Shown: positions 11,113 through 21,774 of the stretch, in pieces
How positions within the stretch are numbered: position 1 is the stretch's first letter
How the letters are laid out: the number at the start of each line of letters is the position of its first letter
Assembly: GCF_947179165.1 (NCBI RefSeq)
Contig: NC_077238.1
Span: forward strand, 43,658,793 to 43,722,792
Direction of reading: 5' to 3'
Origin: Solanum dulcamara
Taxonomy: Eukaryota; Streptophyta; Magnoliopsida; Solanales; Solanaceae
DNA: 64,000 nucleotides
The notes under the pieces: model-generated
Seen by the model: the letters and a program-made list of their open reading frames with translations, nothing else
What the model was told of the DNA's origin: nothing
The model's database searches: none
Made by a program: the position numbers and the translations under genes

Positions 11113-12034
11113 TGCTAATATTTGGCATATCAAGCAGACTTGCTAGCTTTTTAGCTTCCATGTCCTCTTCAATATCTTGAACCATTACGGCTTTCACCAA
11201 TGGATCATTTGAGGTAGTACATTGAGCTAATATTTCCTTATCAATGATGGTTAGAGCAGACAGCTCCTCATAAATTGAAGGGAATTTCAGTGCATGATAT
11301 ACATCGAACACTTCCACTTTATCATGTGCTCTCATAGTAAATCTACCTGTAGCCACATCAATTAGTGCCCCGCCTATTGCTAAGAACGGGCGTCCTAAGA
11401 TAAAAGGAACATCGGGGTCCGACTCAAAATCTAAAATGATAAAATTAACAGGAAAGATGAGGGATCCTACTTGTACCAAAACATCTTCAATGATACCATC
11501 AGGTCTAGCTACAGAGCGATCCGCTAGTTGTAGCAAAATAGTTGTTGCTTTAAGTTCTCCAAGGCCTAGTTTCTTAATCATGGATCTAGGCATTAAGTTG
11601 ATACTAGCACCCAGATCACAGAGACCTCTTGCATTACTATATTTACCGATGGTTACCTACACCGTGAAACTACCTAGATCTTTTAGTTTGACTGGAAGCT
11701 TGCTTTTGTTCAAGATTCTTGAACTACACTCTTCAGTAAGTGCCACGGTTGCAAATTCAGCTAACTTGCTTTTATTGGCCACAATATCCTTGACAAATTT
11801 AGCATACTTTGGGATTCCCTGTAAAAGATCAATCAAAGGCAAATTAATTTGCACCTGTTTAAACAAATATATAAACATTGCAAAACACTCTTCTTTCTGC
11901 TTTTTAAATTTTTGGGGAAATGGAGGAGGAGGTTTTGTCTTTGGTTCCACTATTGCTTTTGAACCGCTAGGTTCACCTTTTTGCCTGACTTGCTCTTTGC
12001 CTTTTTCCTCTGCCGATTGTGCTTTGGGAGCCAA
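11113..12034 (-). pseudogene. Aspartic protease region, unit B (C-terminal linker deleted)
   Basis: It has the same protease layout as unit A, with the catalytic motif LCDLGASINLMP intact in sequence and FILGRPFLAIGGALIDV. The frame breaks near 11657 (the Q of FTVQVTIGKYS is a stop) and runs open from there to MAPKAQSAEEKGKEQV at 12034. The C-terminal linker toward RT is removed by a deletion that fuses MPNIS to sequence from the start of RT. A TAA at 12035-12037 separates it from gag. Confidence 0.85.
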
Positions 12035-13537
12035 TTAAGTGAGTAGGCGACGACTGCGAGTACTCACGACATTCACCTGTTTGGGATTGGGATCAGTGTT
12101 ACCTGGTAAGCCCCCTTGTTGGCGAGAACTATGTGCACTTGCCAATTGCCCAAGCTGTTTCTCTAAATTTTGGGTAGCTAGTTGATTTTGTCGAACATCG
12201 GAAGCTAGCTTGGCTTGGTCTGTCATGATTTGTTTCAACATGTCCTCAACACTCATGCTTCCCGATTTTCTTGATCCTTGATCACCTTGACTTTGAGCAT
12301 TGTATCCTTGACTAGGATTATTGTATTGGTGTCCACCTCCTTATGGTATGTATTGAGTTTGCCCTTGATGATGATTTTGTTGATTTTCACCCTATGAGAA
12401 GTTAAGATGGTTTCTCCAATTTGGGTTGTAAGTATTTCCATAGTTTTGGTTGCCAACACGCTTAGGTGCATTACCTACAAAATTTATTAATTTAGGATTT
12501 GCTCCACAATATTTGACCACATGCTCACTGCTTCTACATACTTCGCACCACATATGTTGTTGTTGAACCATGCTCACTGAAGCCTGCTGCTGTCCTTTTA
12601 CTAGCATGTTGAAATGTGTTGTCATCATATTTTGCATTGCTGCAATTTGTGCTGTCAATGCAGTTACTGCATCAACCTCTAACATGCCTACTTGTTTTTG
12701 GGTGACAGATCTAGCATTTCCTCCGTTCCACTCCGGATTTCCTTGGGATATGTGATGTAACAATGTGTATAACTCATCATATGTTTTCTCCAAGGCTTGC
12801 CCACCTGCAGCTGAATCAAGAAGAATTTTGGTATTGGGTTCCAACTCTTCTATGAAGGTATGGACCAACACTTCGTTAGCTTGATAATGATGAGGGCAAC
12901 TAATGAGTAATGATTTAAATCTGTCCCACGATTGGTACAAATTTTCTCCTAACTTTTGCTTGAAGCTTAAAATTTCAGCCTCAACTTAGCCGTCTTCCCC
13001 GAAAGGAAGAACCTTATAAGAAACTTATGGGCCAAATCATTCTATGACGTGATTGAATTTGGTGGTTCCAATTTTAACAACCTCTTGGCTTCTCCTATCA
13101 AAGAAAAAGGAAACAATGTTAGTCTCACATAATCAGGAGATACCCCAATTGGCGTGTAAGTGTCGCTGATCTCCAAAAAATTTTGGATGTGAACTTGAGG
13201 ATCTTTATGAGGCAATCCCGTGAACTGTCCATTAGAGTGCAACAATTGCACCATGTTCTATTTTAATTCAAATCTCCCTCTAGTTGGTGGTTTTTGAATG
13301 CTGGAGGTGACATTTACAGTGAGTGGGACTGCCACATCACGTACTATCCCGGCTGCCATGGCTGCAGGGAGCTCCTCTGGAAAACCTCTCCTTTTTAATC
13401 GAGATTTTCGGCCAGATTTAGTTTATTTATTAAGTTTTGAGAAGCCGCTGTTTGCTTTTTCTGCTGAAAGAATTGTCAGGCTCAGATAACGGATCTACAA
13501 GCTCTTTGTCTCTGTCTAGTGTAATGTTTAAGTTACC
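12035..13537 (-). pseudogene. Gag, unit B
   Basis: It has the same organisation as the other Gag copies: core motif LTLFPFSLIGEAKRLLKLEPP, SWDRFKSLLISCPHHYQANEVLVHTFIEELEP, KTYDELYTLLHHISQGNPEWNGGNARS, and zinc knuckle CEVCRSSEHVVKYC. Stops are TAA 12341-12343 (shared by all units), TAG 12392-12394 (shared with A) and a stop just before NMVQLLHSNGQ (shared with A). A 1-bp deletion near 12977-12980 shifts the frame between KQKL-type core halves. From about 11900 to 12646 it is identical by eye to unit A. Confidence 0.87.
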
Positions 13538-13616
13538 TTCGAAAATTCACAGCTAAAACCAAGTTGTTAACGCTAGCACAATCAATATAGAAAGTCAATT
13601 TGCCTAATTTCTAAGG

Positions 13617-13634
13617 TCCCCAACAGCGGCGCCA
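13617..13634 (-). promoter_or_regulatory. Primer-binding site (tRNA-Asp type), unit B
   Basis: The minus strand reads TGGCGCCGCTGTTGGGGA. It carries two changes from the site in units A and C, inside the tRNA-complementary stretch, so priming would be weaker. The position next to LTR2 is correct. Confidence 0.85.
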
Positions 13635-13640
13635 AAAACT

Positions 13641-14989
13641 TGTTGTGGCTACAATTGCACACGCAAGTGTACGTAGTCTCTCAAGTAGTAAAGCGGCTCT
13701 TTCAAGCCAGATATCGAACCCACAAGGACCTTGATAAGGCAAACAGTTTCTTTCAAATGCCTACACTAATTATAGTTATACAACGAGTTTAAGATTGTTT
13801 GTTACTGATTTTTGGAAGTATAAAAACTTTCTCGAAGTAAAGACAATGCAATAGTTATGTATATTAATCAGGCTTTAAGAAATTCCAGGGCTATAGCATA
13901 ACATGATATCAAGTTTACTATTATTCAATCTTAGTTTCCGATGGGCTATTTAATTACTCATAAAAAGGGTTAATAATCCAATTATGGTTTTCCGACCTAT
14001 AATTGCCTATCTTCATTGCCAACCTAACTACATCGTTGAGCGGTGATAGGTATGAAACAATAAAAATGCATTTAACTATCATCCTTTATCATAACCAAAT
14101 ATGGTAAATAGGTATGTGTCACAAACATCCTATCTACTAATCACGCTAACATATATTAGTATGAACATATTCCTTCCATTCTTTGTTCATCTACCTGTCA
14201 TCTTCCGATTTCAAGATAAACAACACATATATCTTAATGCTGGCCAAACATCAAAATCATAACCACAAGACTAGAAGAGTAATTAGAATCAACAACCCAT
14301 CTTCCACCAAGTTTAAATGCTATTAAACCATGTTTCGTAGCTATAGCCCCAGAATTTGGGTGTTTAGCTACTCATATGTATATAACAACACCAAGGAATC
14401 AATTCCATACACATTAAAATACAATAAAGGAAGAAAGGAACCTAAGATGTTTTTGTGCTTCTCTTCTTCTTTCTTCTTTCTTCTCTTCTTTTTCCGCCTC
14501 CAAAAACGTCTGCCCCGTTGCCCTAGCACAAGAAACTATTTAAAGTGCTCTTTTCTTTCAATTATTGAAGGGCAGAATAATAAATAATTGGAAAGTTGAT
14601 GGCGCTGTAGTGGGGCATCTAGCCACTATCGCGCCCAGAGAATTTCTGAAGAATTTCGCTTGGCGCTACAGTGGGGCATCGCGCCACTATTGCCCCCAGA
14701 GTATTTCTGAAGAATTTTGCTTGGCGCTGCAGTGAGGCATCGCGCCACCATCGCGCCCAAAACATGCCTCAGTAGTTTGCATCCTGGCGTGTCGTACCAC
14801 TAGAATCTGTGCAGGTTTGACGCTACAGTGGCGCATCGCGCCACTATAGCACCAGGACTATTTTTCCTACCTTTTGCTTTGCAAACTTCCTGCATATGTT
14901 GGAACTCATACCTTATTGCACACTTGCTTGATATTCCATCCAAAATACGTCATTTGGCTTCAATAACTTCTCAAAATGCCACACAACAA
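13641..14989 (-). repeat. LTR2: shared LTR (5' LTR of unit B, 3' LTR of unit C), right edge deleted
   Basis: It starts TGTTGTGGCTAC next to the unit B primer site and is colinear with LTR1 up to the ACACAACAA at 14981-14989. There an approximately 83-bp deletion has removed the last 43 bp of the LTR and the adjoining polypurine tract of unit C. The palindrome block lies at 14601-14853. Outside the conversion tract, unit B and LTR2 look closer to unit C and LTR3 than to LTR1. Confidence 0.9.
14601..14853. repeat. GC-rich palindrome cluster inside LTR2
   Basis: This is the fullest version of the LTR palindrome block: GGCGCT arms, each followed by the complementary GCGCCACTAT arm, separated by AATTTCTGAAGAATTT-type spacers. 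The last palindrome (about 14820-14853) keeps both arms, unlike the matching one in LTR3. Confidence 0.85.
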
Positions 14990-16039
14990 CCTGAATTGAG
15001 CGTAGACATTCATCCTAGCATGAACCTAAGGCAATCTGTCTCAGATATACCTTGAGCACCTGGCTACACATGTTCAATCATCTTAACTAGTTCAACACCT
15101 CTTAAACTCAAGAATTTACTCTATAACACAGCAAATCCATATGCATCATTTAATTGGACATTCTATAGATTATCAAATACTTACAATTTAACATGTGCAT
15201 CTCACTCACTCTATCAAACGATTTCATGTGTGACACAAGGATTTCCATAGGCTTGCCCTATGTGTTTTGCTCTACTAATACAAGAATGCAATAGTTTTAG
15301 GATTGCATAGGTCTTCATAGGTTGTGATTTTAAATGGTGGGATGGTAAGAATCATTATTTGGTACCTTTCTTAAACACTTCAATACATCACCCTTCTCAC
15401 CATTTTTTGTGTGGGTCAGATTGATTAAACTGCAAAGTGAGGCTCAATAAGGATACGAGAGTATTGAAAGCTTGGGTTTAGTATAAAGCAAGGGAAAATA
15501 ACCAAGGCTATCTAAGAAATGCCTAGCTTCTTTCCTAAACTATACAATCTTTATTTTGTTTCGCATACACCCCGGGCAAGTTCTAGCTCTCTATATGTCT
15601 GCACTGAATACATACAATCCTCACTCATACATAGCACATGTACAATTGAAGGATGATAACTATTGAATGCCAACTACACAATTATATGAATTAAAATTAA
15701 GCATGCATCACCTGAGTCAAATACAAGAATTTAAGTGTCTTAAACTAGTCATTTCATTTCATAACATGCCTTCCCTCACATGCATAGCCTAGTCAGACAT
15801 TTTCCATACCAACAGACTGAAACACATTTTTTTTGTACGGTTCAAAATGGACTATCCTTGGCTAAAGAACCGAAAACAACTACCAAGAAACCCAAAATGA
15901 AAAATGCACTAAAATAAAGTTTCTACAAAGGTATAATGATCAATTCCAACTCTCACCCCACACTTAAACAAAGCACTGTACCCAGTGTTCTATAACAATG
16001 CATACTTTTAAGAGTGAAAGAAAGAACTCCCTGCATAGC
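14990..16039 (-). other. Untranslated 3' region of unit C
   Basis: Colinear with 5136-6183 of unit B and without a sustained open frame. The polypurine tract and LTR end that should lie at its left edge are deleted. I see no other feature in it. Confidence 0.6.
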
Positions 16040-17260
16040 TCAGTCATCATCTCCTCCAGTTATGGTGGCTGTGTTATCTACCACCATAACAGCAGTGGTA
16101 GCCATATCTTCTGGTTCTTCATCTTCCTCGTCTTCTCCCACCTTTTCCATGGTGGGTTCATAATCATCCAGAGGCTCTTGAAAAGCTGGCCCTACCCTGC
16201 ACATATGCATAGCACTATCCATAAGAGGATAATGCTCTGCCAATTCTGTCATCTCATCATCCGTTACCGGATAACCACCAATACACAATTGTAATTCTGC
16301 CATTCCAAATATACGACCTATCCAACTTTTGTCGCGAGCTTGTCGTTCTACAGTCGATAACATTTGTCCCTGTGCTGCGTCATGACTCCTTGTTTTGGTC
16401 ACGTGAACCACCTTACAAATCAAATGCGGCACCCTTGGTGCACTTAGATCGTGACTTTCTTCCTCAACTCCTTGAGCCTTCAACATTCGGGTTATTATGC
16501 TTCCATAACAGAAATGCCACCTCTTATTGTTTCTGAATTTAAGCATATTGCGATGGATCACCGACTCTGCATTTATCTGTAACCCCTTCATCAAATGGTA
16601 AACTAGGACAACCCTTTCCCTAGTCACTTTTGACACATGCTTACATGGCAACAAGACGCTGCACACGATTTTCAACCATACCTTGGCTTCACTATTCAAA
16701 TATGAATAATGCAGCGTATTGTGCCTACCGGTGTCTTTTGCCCTCTCCTATTATGCAATGGAGTTAGTACCACAAAGAGTATGACGAATATCTCTGTATG
16801 GTGGTTGTTCTTTCATATCTATAAATTCATTAAAATCATAATGTGGTGTCCCCAAAAACTCATTCAAACTTCTAGTTGAAAAATGGATAACGTTACCCCG
16901 AACCTCTACCTTATTGGTACTTGACTGATCAGTGTTCCAATTTGCATAAAATGCACGGACAAGAGTAAAATTGTACTCATCTTGGTCTTCAAAAACAAAT
17001 TGAAGACCAAGATTGTAGACCATCTCGTGAATTTGGGGAAACTCCGTATGTAGTTTTCCTTCATTCACATATTCATCTCCCATGTATTTAGCTTCTTTCT
17101 GGGAGTCAAACCAATCTAGTCCATACTGCTCCACTGCTTGCCTACCAAATCAATGCGGTGGTATCCCTGAGCTTGTTTTTCCAGTGGTTAAAGAAGTCCC
17201 TATTTTTCGGGACCTCTTCTTGCCAACTCCTTGGGCCACTTGTTTTCCTTTGGATGCCAT
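16040..17260 (-). pseudogene. Env-like / plant transposon ORF, unit C
   Basis: This is the counterpart of 6184-7404. From ATG 17258-17260 it reads MASKGKQVAQGVGKKRSRK, then IPPH-TGA-FGRQ (the same stop as unit B), then an open core 16751-17134 (MGDEYVNEGKLHTEFPQ, NEFLGTPHYDFNEFID). Two adjacent stops at about 16748 (CGA TGG in unit B, TAA TAG here) split the core from an open 219-residue C-terminal part (WLKIVCSVLLPCKH, MLKFRNNKRWHFCYGS, RDKSWIGRIFGMAELQ, acidic tail ending GGDDD). The C-terminal part is more intact than in unit B. The function is unknown; I see no membrane anchor, so 'env-like' refers to position only. Confidence 0.7.
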
Positions 17261-17625
17261 TAGATATGAGAAGGATAATTTGGAAGAAAGAAATCGGATT
17301 CTTGATAATGTGGTTGTTTGGAAAAGTTCAAAGAGGAGAGAAAGAAGATTTAGTGATGGTTTGGTGAGGTAAATGTTTTGTGGTATGATATGTGTGGGGA
17401 GAAAGGTAATTTATAGTAGAAATTAGAATGGAAGTTGAAGGGGAAAAGTTTTGGGAGTTTTAGAAATTAGATGGGAAGTTGAAAGGGAAGGGTTGTAGGA
17501 GTTTTACGGTCGGCTAGTGGAGGAGAAAAAATGGAGATAATGGAGGCAATTGAGGTAATGGAGGGTTTTGGGGTTTTGCCCTTTTTTAAACTTGATATTT
17601 AGGCTTTTGGCCCGACCCTGCTAGT

Positions 17626-17882
17626 GGCGCTGTAGTGGCGCATCGCGCCAGTGTAGCTCCACACTAATTTTTCATAATTTTGTTATGGTGCTACAATGGA
17701 GCATCGCGCCAGTGTAGCTCCACAATGAATATCTGAAGAATTTCGTTATGGCGCTGCAGTGGCGCCTCGCACTACTATATCGCCCAAAACATGCCTCAGT
17801 AGTTTGCCTCCTGGTGCATCGCGCCACTAGAATCTGTGCAGGTTTTGGGGCTTCAGTGGCGCATCGCGCCTATGTAGCGCTA
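17626..17882. repeat. Palindrome block next to integrase, unit C
   Basis: The block has the same order of GGCGCT-arm palindromes and linkers (AACATGCCTCAGTAGTTTGC, CTAGAATCTGTGCAGG) as in the LTRs. It retains more intact CGCGCC arms than the unit B copy. Confidence 0.85.
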
Positions 17883-18031
17883 AGAGCTATTTTTCTGCCT
17901 ATGCTTCTCCAAACTCCAACTTGTTCTACACTGCTACCTATTGTTCTGCACATGAAATTTTCACAATTATATAAACAACTGGGTGGGTTGCCTCCCACCT
18001 AGCGCCTTATTTTTGGTCGTGGCTCAACGCA

Positions 18032-18059
<28 letters not shown>
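18032..18059. repeat. (AT)n microsatellite
   Basis: About 14 AT dinucleotides. The matching site in unit B (near 8174-8186) has only about six, so the run has expanded or contracted since the units separated. Confidence 0.9.
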
Positions 18060-18063
<4 letters not shown>

Positions 18064-18195
18064 CATCACAATATGAAACTCTATTTTTAAAGAAAAATAA
18101 AATTACAAACTATAAGTCCTAAGTTACGATACACATCACGGGTTGCCTCCCGTACAGTGCCTTATTTTCCGTCGTGGCACGACCCAGCTGTTGGC

Positions 18196-19349
18196 TCACT
18201 CATTTTCCAGTTCGATGGCTTCCTCTTCCCGGTTAACATCTTCACCAAAGTAAGTTTTTACTCTTTGTCCATTTACCAAGAATGTAGACATTTTCATTGT
18301 ATTCCACAATTCCACAGCTTCATATGACGTTGTACGCACTACCTCAAAAGGTCCACTTCATTTGGATCGCAATTTTCCAGGGAAGAGCTTGAGTCTAGAA
18401 TTGAAGAGGAGTACCTTTTGCCCAGGTTGGAAAGTGCGAGTTATGATGTGCTTGTCATGCCATCGCTTTGTTTTCTCCTTGTTGAGCTTGGCATTTTCAT
18501 AAGCTTGGAGCCTAAACTCTTCCAACTCGTGCAATTGATTCAACCTCTTCCGGCCTGCTAGCTCTGTATTCAAATTAAGCTTCTTAATTGCCCAGTAAGC
18601 TTGATATTCTAACTCCACTGGTAGGTGACACGCCTTACCGAATACTATTTGGTATTGGGAGGTTCCGATGGGTGTTCTGTATGCTGTTCGGTATGCCCAA
18701 AGAGCTTGATCTAATTTTTCCGACCAATCTTTCCTTTGAGCATTCACAGTCTTTTGTAATATCTATTTTACCTTTTTATTGGATACCTCAACTTGCCCAC
18801 TAGTTTGAGGATGATATGCTATAGCAACTTTATGCCTCACCCCATACTTAGCCAAGAGATTCTTTACTGTTTGATTTATGAAGTGTGACCCTCCATCACT
18901 GATAATTGCCCTAGGAGTGCAAAATCGAGTGAAGATGGATTTTTCAAAAACTTGCTCACCACTTTTGAATCATTTGTAAGAAGGGACACTGCTTCAACCC
19001 ATTTGGACACGTAATCCATGGCGATTAATATATATTGATTTCCACATGAGGATAGAAAAGGACCCATGAAGTCCATTCCCCAAACATCGAAGATTTCAAC
19101 CTCTAGAATGTTGTTCAAAGGCATTTCATGTCTTCGTGATATGGTGCCCGTTCTTTGACATTGGTCACAGTTCTTCACATAACCTGCAGCGTCCTTAAAC
19201 AACGTAGGCCAAAAAAAACCCAATTAAAGTACCTTATGTGCAGTGCGCTCTCCTCCATGATGGTCGGCATATGGTGATGAGTGGCATGCAACCAATACTT
19301 GGTGTACCTCTGCTTCTGGCACACACATCCTCACCATTCGATCAACACC
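18196..19349 (-). pseudogene. Integrase, unit C
   Basis: The N-terminal half is open (18876-19223): [25 protein letters not shown] keeps the two zinc-binding cysteines, and GMDFMGPF has the first catalytic Asp. A frameshift near 18930 puts the second catalytic motif SDGGSHF out of frame. The later part (18358-18747, [24 protein letters not shown]...[17 protein letters not shown]) is open, and a Trp-to-stop change at about 18358 cuts off the last 50 residues. The ordering towards the palindrome spacer is the same as in unit B. Confidence 0.88.
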
Positions 19350-19940
19350 TCACTTGAATAAATAAGGCTCGTCCCATATGTAGAGGCGAGCATCATGTAT
19401 AAGCTTCTTCTTTTGTTGTGAGGTAGCATCAGGAGGGATCACTCCACTAACAAGGTAGTTCACAATATCTGCATACCATGGAAGATCTTGTACCTCTATT
19501 TCCATCATTTTCTCATCCGGAAATTCCTTCTTTATTGTCTCTTGCTCAGACACATGGGGCGAACCCTCTAATCTTAATAGATGGTTTTCTATTTGATTTT
19601 CGCATCCCCTCCTATCTTTGATTTCAATATCGAATTCTTCTAACAACAGAATCCATCTGATGAGCCTTGACTTGGCATCCTTCTTGTTGAATAGGTACCT
19701 AAGAGCTGCATGGTCAGTAAAAACAATCACTTTTGTGCCTACCAAGTAAGAGTGGAATTTATCAAATGCATAGACCAATGCCAGCATTTCCTTCTCTGTG
19801 ACCGTGTAATTGGCCTAAGCAGAGTCAAGAGTTTTGCTTGCATAATAAATGGAATGAAAAATTTTCTCCTTCTTTTATCCCAGAACTGCACCCACTGCTG
19901 TGTCGCTTGTGTCACACATCAGCACAAAAGGTAACTCCCA
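19350..19940 (-). pseudogene. RNase H domain, unit C
   Basis: Open for 145 residues from [20 protein letters not shown] (19787) with the catalytic [13 protein letters not shown]. The N-terminal part ([19 protein letters not shown]) lies in a separate frame piece after a Gln-to-stop change at about 19876. Through a 318-bp in-frame deletion this N-terminal part is joined directly to the RT palm at the repeat CTCCCAGTT, 19935-19943. Confidence 0.87.
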
Positions 19941-20586
19941 GTTTAAGACAAGGTTTGTTTCTTCACACCTTGCAAGTACTTTCTCTAGATTTTTCAAGCA
20001 AAGATCAAAAGACTCTCCGAAAACTGAAAAGTCATCCATGAAAACCTCTACAAACTCTTCCACCATATCATGAAATATTGCAATCATACACCTCTGAAAA
20101 GTGGCAGGAGCATTGGAAAGGCCAAATGGCATATGCTTGATGCATAAGTCCCGTAAGGTCATGTGAATGTTGTCTTTTCTTGATCCTCTGGTGCAATGGT
20201 GATTTGATTGTAACCTGAATATCTATCTAAGAAACAGTTGTATTCTTGGTGTGCTAACCTATCAAGCATTTGGTCAATGAACGGCACAAGGTAGTGATCT
20301 TTCCTTGTTGCATCATTCAATTTTCTATAGTCCATGCATATGCGCCACCCCGTCACTGTTCTTGTAGGTATTAACTTATTTTTTTATTGGTTATCACAGT
20401 CATTCCCCCTTTCTTTGGTACACACTGAACTGGGCTTACCCACTTACTGTCAGAAATTGGGTATATTATGCCTACATCTAGCCACTTAATTATCCCTTTT
20501 TTCACAACCTCTTTCATGATGGGGTTCAACTGGCGTTGTGGTTGTGCACTAGCCTTATGTCCTTCTTCAATGAAAATTCTGTACAT
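19941..20586 (-). pseudogene. Reverse transcriptase, unit C (thumb deleted, frameshifted)
   Basis: The palm includes VFMDDFSVF and MPFGLSNAPATFQRCM. It then ends at LNWE, where the thumb and connection are missing. A 1-bp deletion near 20140 (before KHMPFGL) shifts the finger part (20159-20356, GWRICMDYRKLNDATRKDHYLVPFIDQMLDRL, YSGYNQITIAPEDQ) into another frame. The N-terminal piece 20371-20586 (YRIFIEEGHKASAQPQRQLNPIMKEVVKK) is open. Confidence 0.88.
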
Positions 20587-20676
20587 GCATAAAGCTAGGC
20601 TGATGCCATGAAGATCAACAATTTGCCACCCAATGGCCTTTTTATGCCTCTTCAGTACCTCCAGTGCTGCTATGAC

Positions 20677-21774
20677 CTATGCCTCAGACAAAGCAGATGA
20701 AAGGATTACAGGTAAAATGTTATTTATTCCAAGAAAAACATACCTAAGATGTGCTGGCAATTTTTTTAACTCCAATTTAGGGGCTTTCTCGAGAGAAGGC
20801 TTGGGTGAAGGACCCAATTCTCTGTTCAAGGGTTCTACGTTCCTCTTCCACATGCTAATATTTGGCATATCAAGCACACTTGCTAGCTCTTTAGCTTCCA
20901 TGTCCTCTTTAATATCTTGACTTGTTACGACTTTCGCCAATGGATCATTTGAGGTAGTACATTGAGCTGATATTTCCTTATCAATGATGGTTACATCAGA
21001 CAACTCCTCATAAATTGCAGGCAATTTCAGTGCATGATATACATCGAACACTTCCACTTTATCATGTGCTCTCATAGTCAATCTACCTGCAGCCATATCA
21101 ATTAGTGCCCCGCCTGTTGCTAAGAATAGGCGTCCTAAGATAAAAGGAACATCGGGGTCCGACTCAAAATCTAAAATGACAAAATCAACAGGAAAGATGA
21201 GAGATCCTACTTGTACTAAAACATCTTCAATGATACCATCAGGTCTAGCTACAGAACGATCCGCTAATTATAGCAAAATAGTTGTTGCTTTAAGTTCTCC
21301 CAGGCTTAGTTTCTTAAGTATGGATCTAGGCATTAAGTTGATACTAGCACCCAGTTCACAGAGACCTCTTGCATTACTATATTTACCGATGGTTACCTGC
21401 ACCGTGAAACTACCTAGATCTTTTAGTTTGACTGGAAGCTTGCTTTTGTTCAAGATTCTTGAACTACAGTCTTCAGTAAGTGCCACAGTTGCAAATTCAG
21501 CTAACTTGCTTTTATTGGCCACAATATCCTTGACGAATTTAGCATACTTTGGGATTCCCTGTAAAAGATCAATCAAAGGCAAATTAATTTGCACCTGTTT
21601 AAACAAATATATAAACATTGCAAAACACTCTTCTTTCTGCTTTTTAAATTTTTGGGGAAATGGAGGAGGAGGTTTTGTCTTTGGTTCCACTATTGCTTTT
21701 GAACCGCTAGGTTCACCTTTTTGCCTGACTTGCTCTTTGCCTTTTTCCTCTGCCGATTGTGCTTTGGGAGCCAA
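20677..21774 (-). pseudogene. Aspartic protease region, unit C (catalytic Asp changed)
   Basis: The linker and protease are nearly complete, including the part deleted in unit B (SMWKRNVEPLNRELGPSPKPS, KKLPAHLRYVFLGINN). The catalytic motif reads LCELGASINLMP, so the active-site Asp is Glu, which would be expected to inactivate the enzyme. A stop at about 21265 (QLADR region) splits the domain. The upstream frame 21268-21774 is open to MAPKAQSAEEKGKEQ. Confidence 0.86.

Larger units (their letters stand above)
17261..18195 (-). other. Spacer between integrase and env-like ORF, unit C
   Basis: Non-coding and colinear with 7405-8320. It contains GGGTTGCCTCCC at 17985-17996 and again at 18140-18151 (GGGAGGCAACCC on the minus strand), the palindrome block 17626-17882 and an expanded AT microsatellite at 18032-18059. 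Confidence 0.6.
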
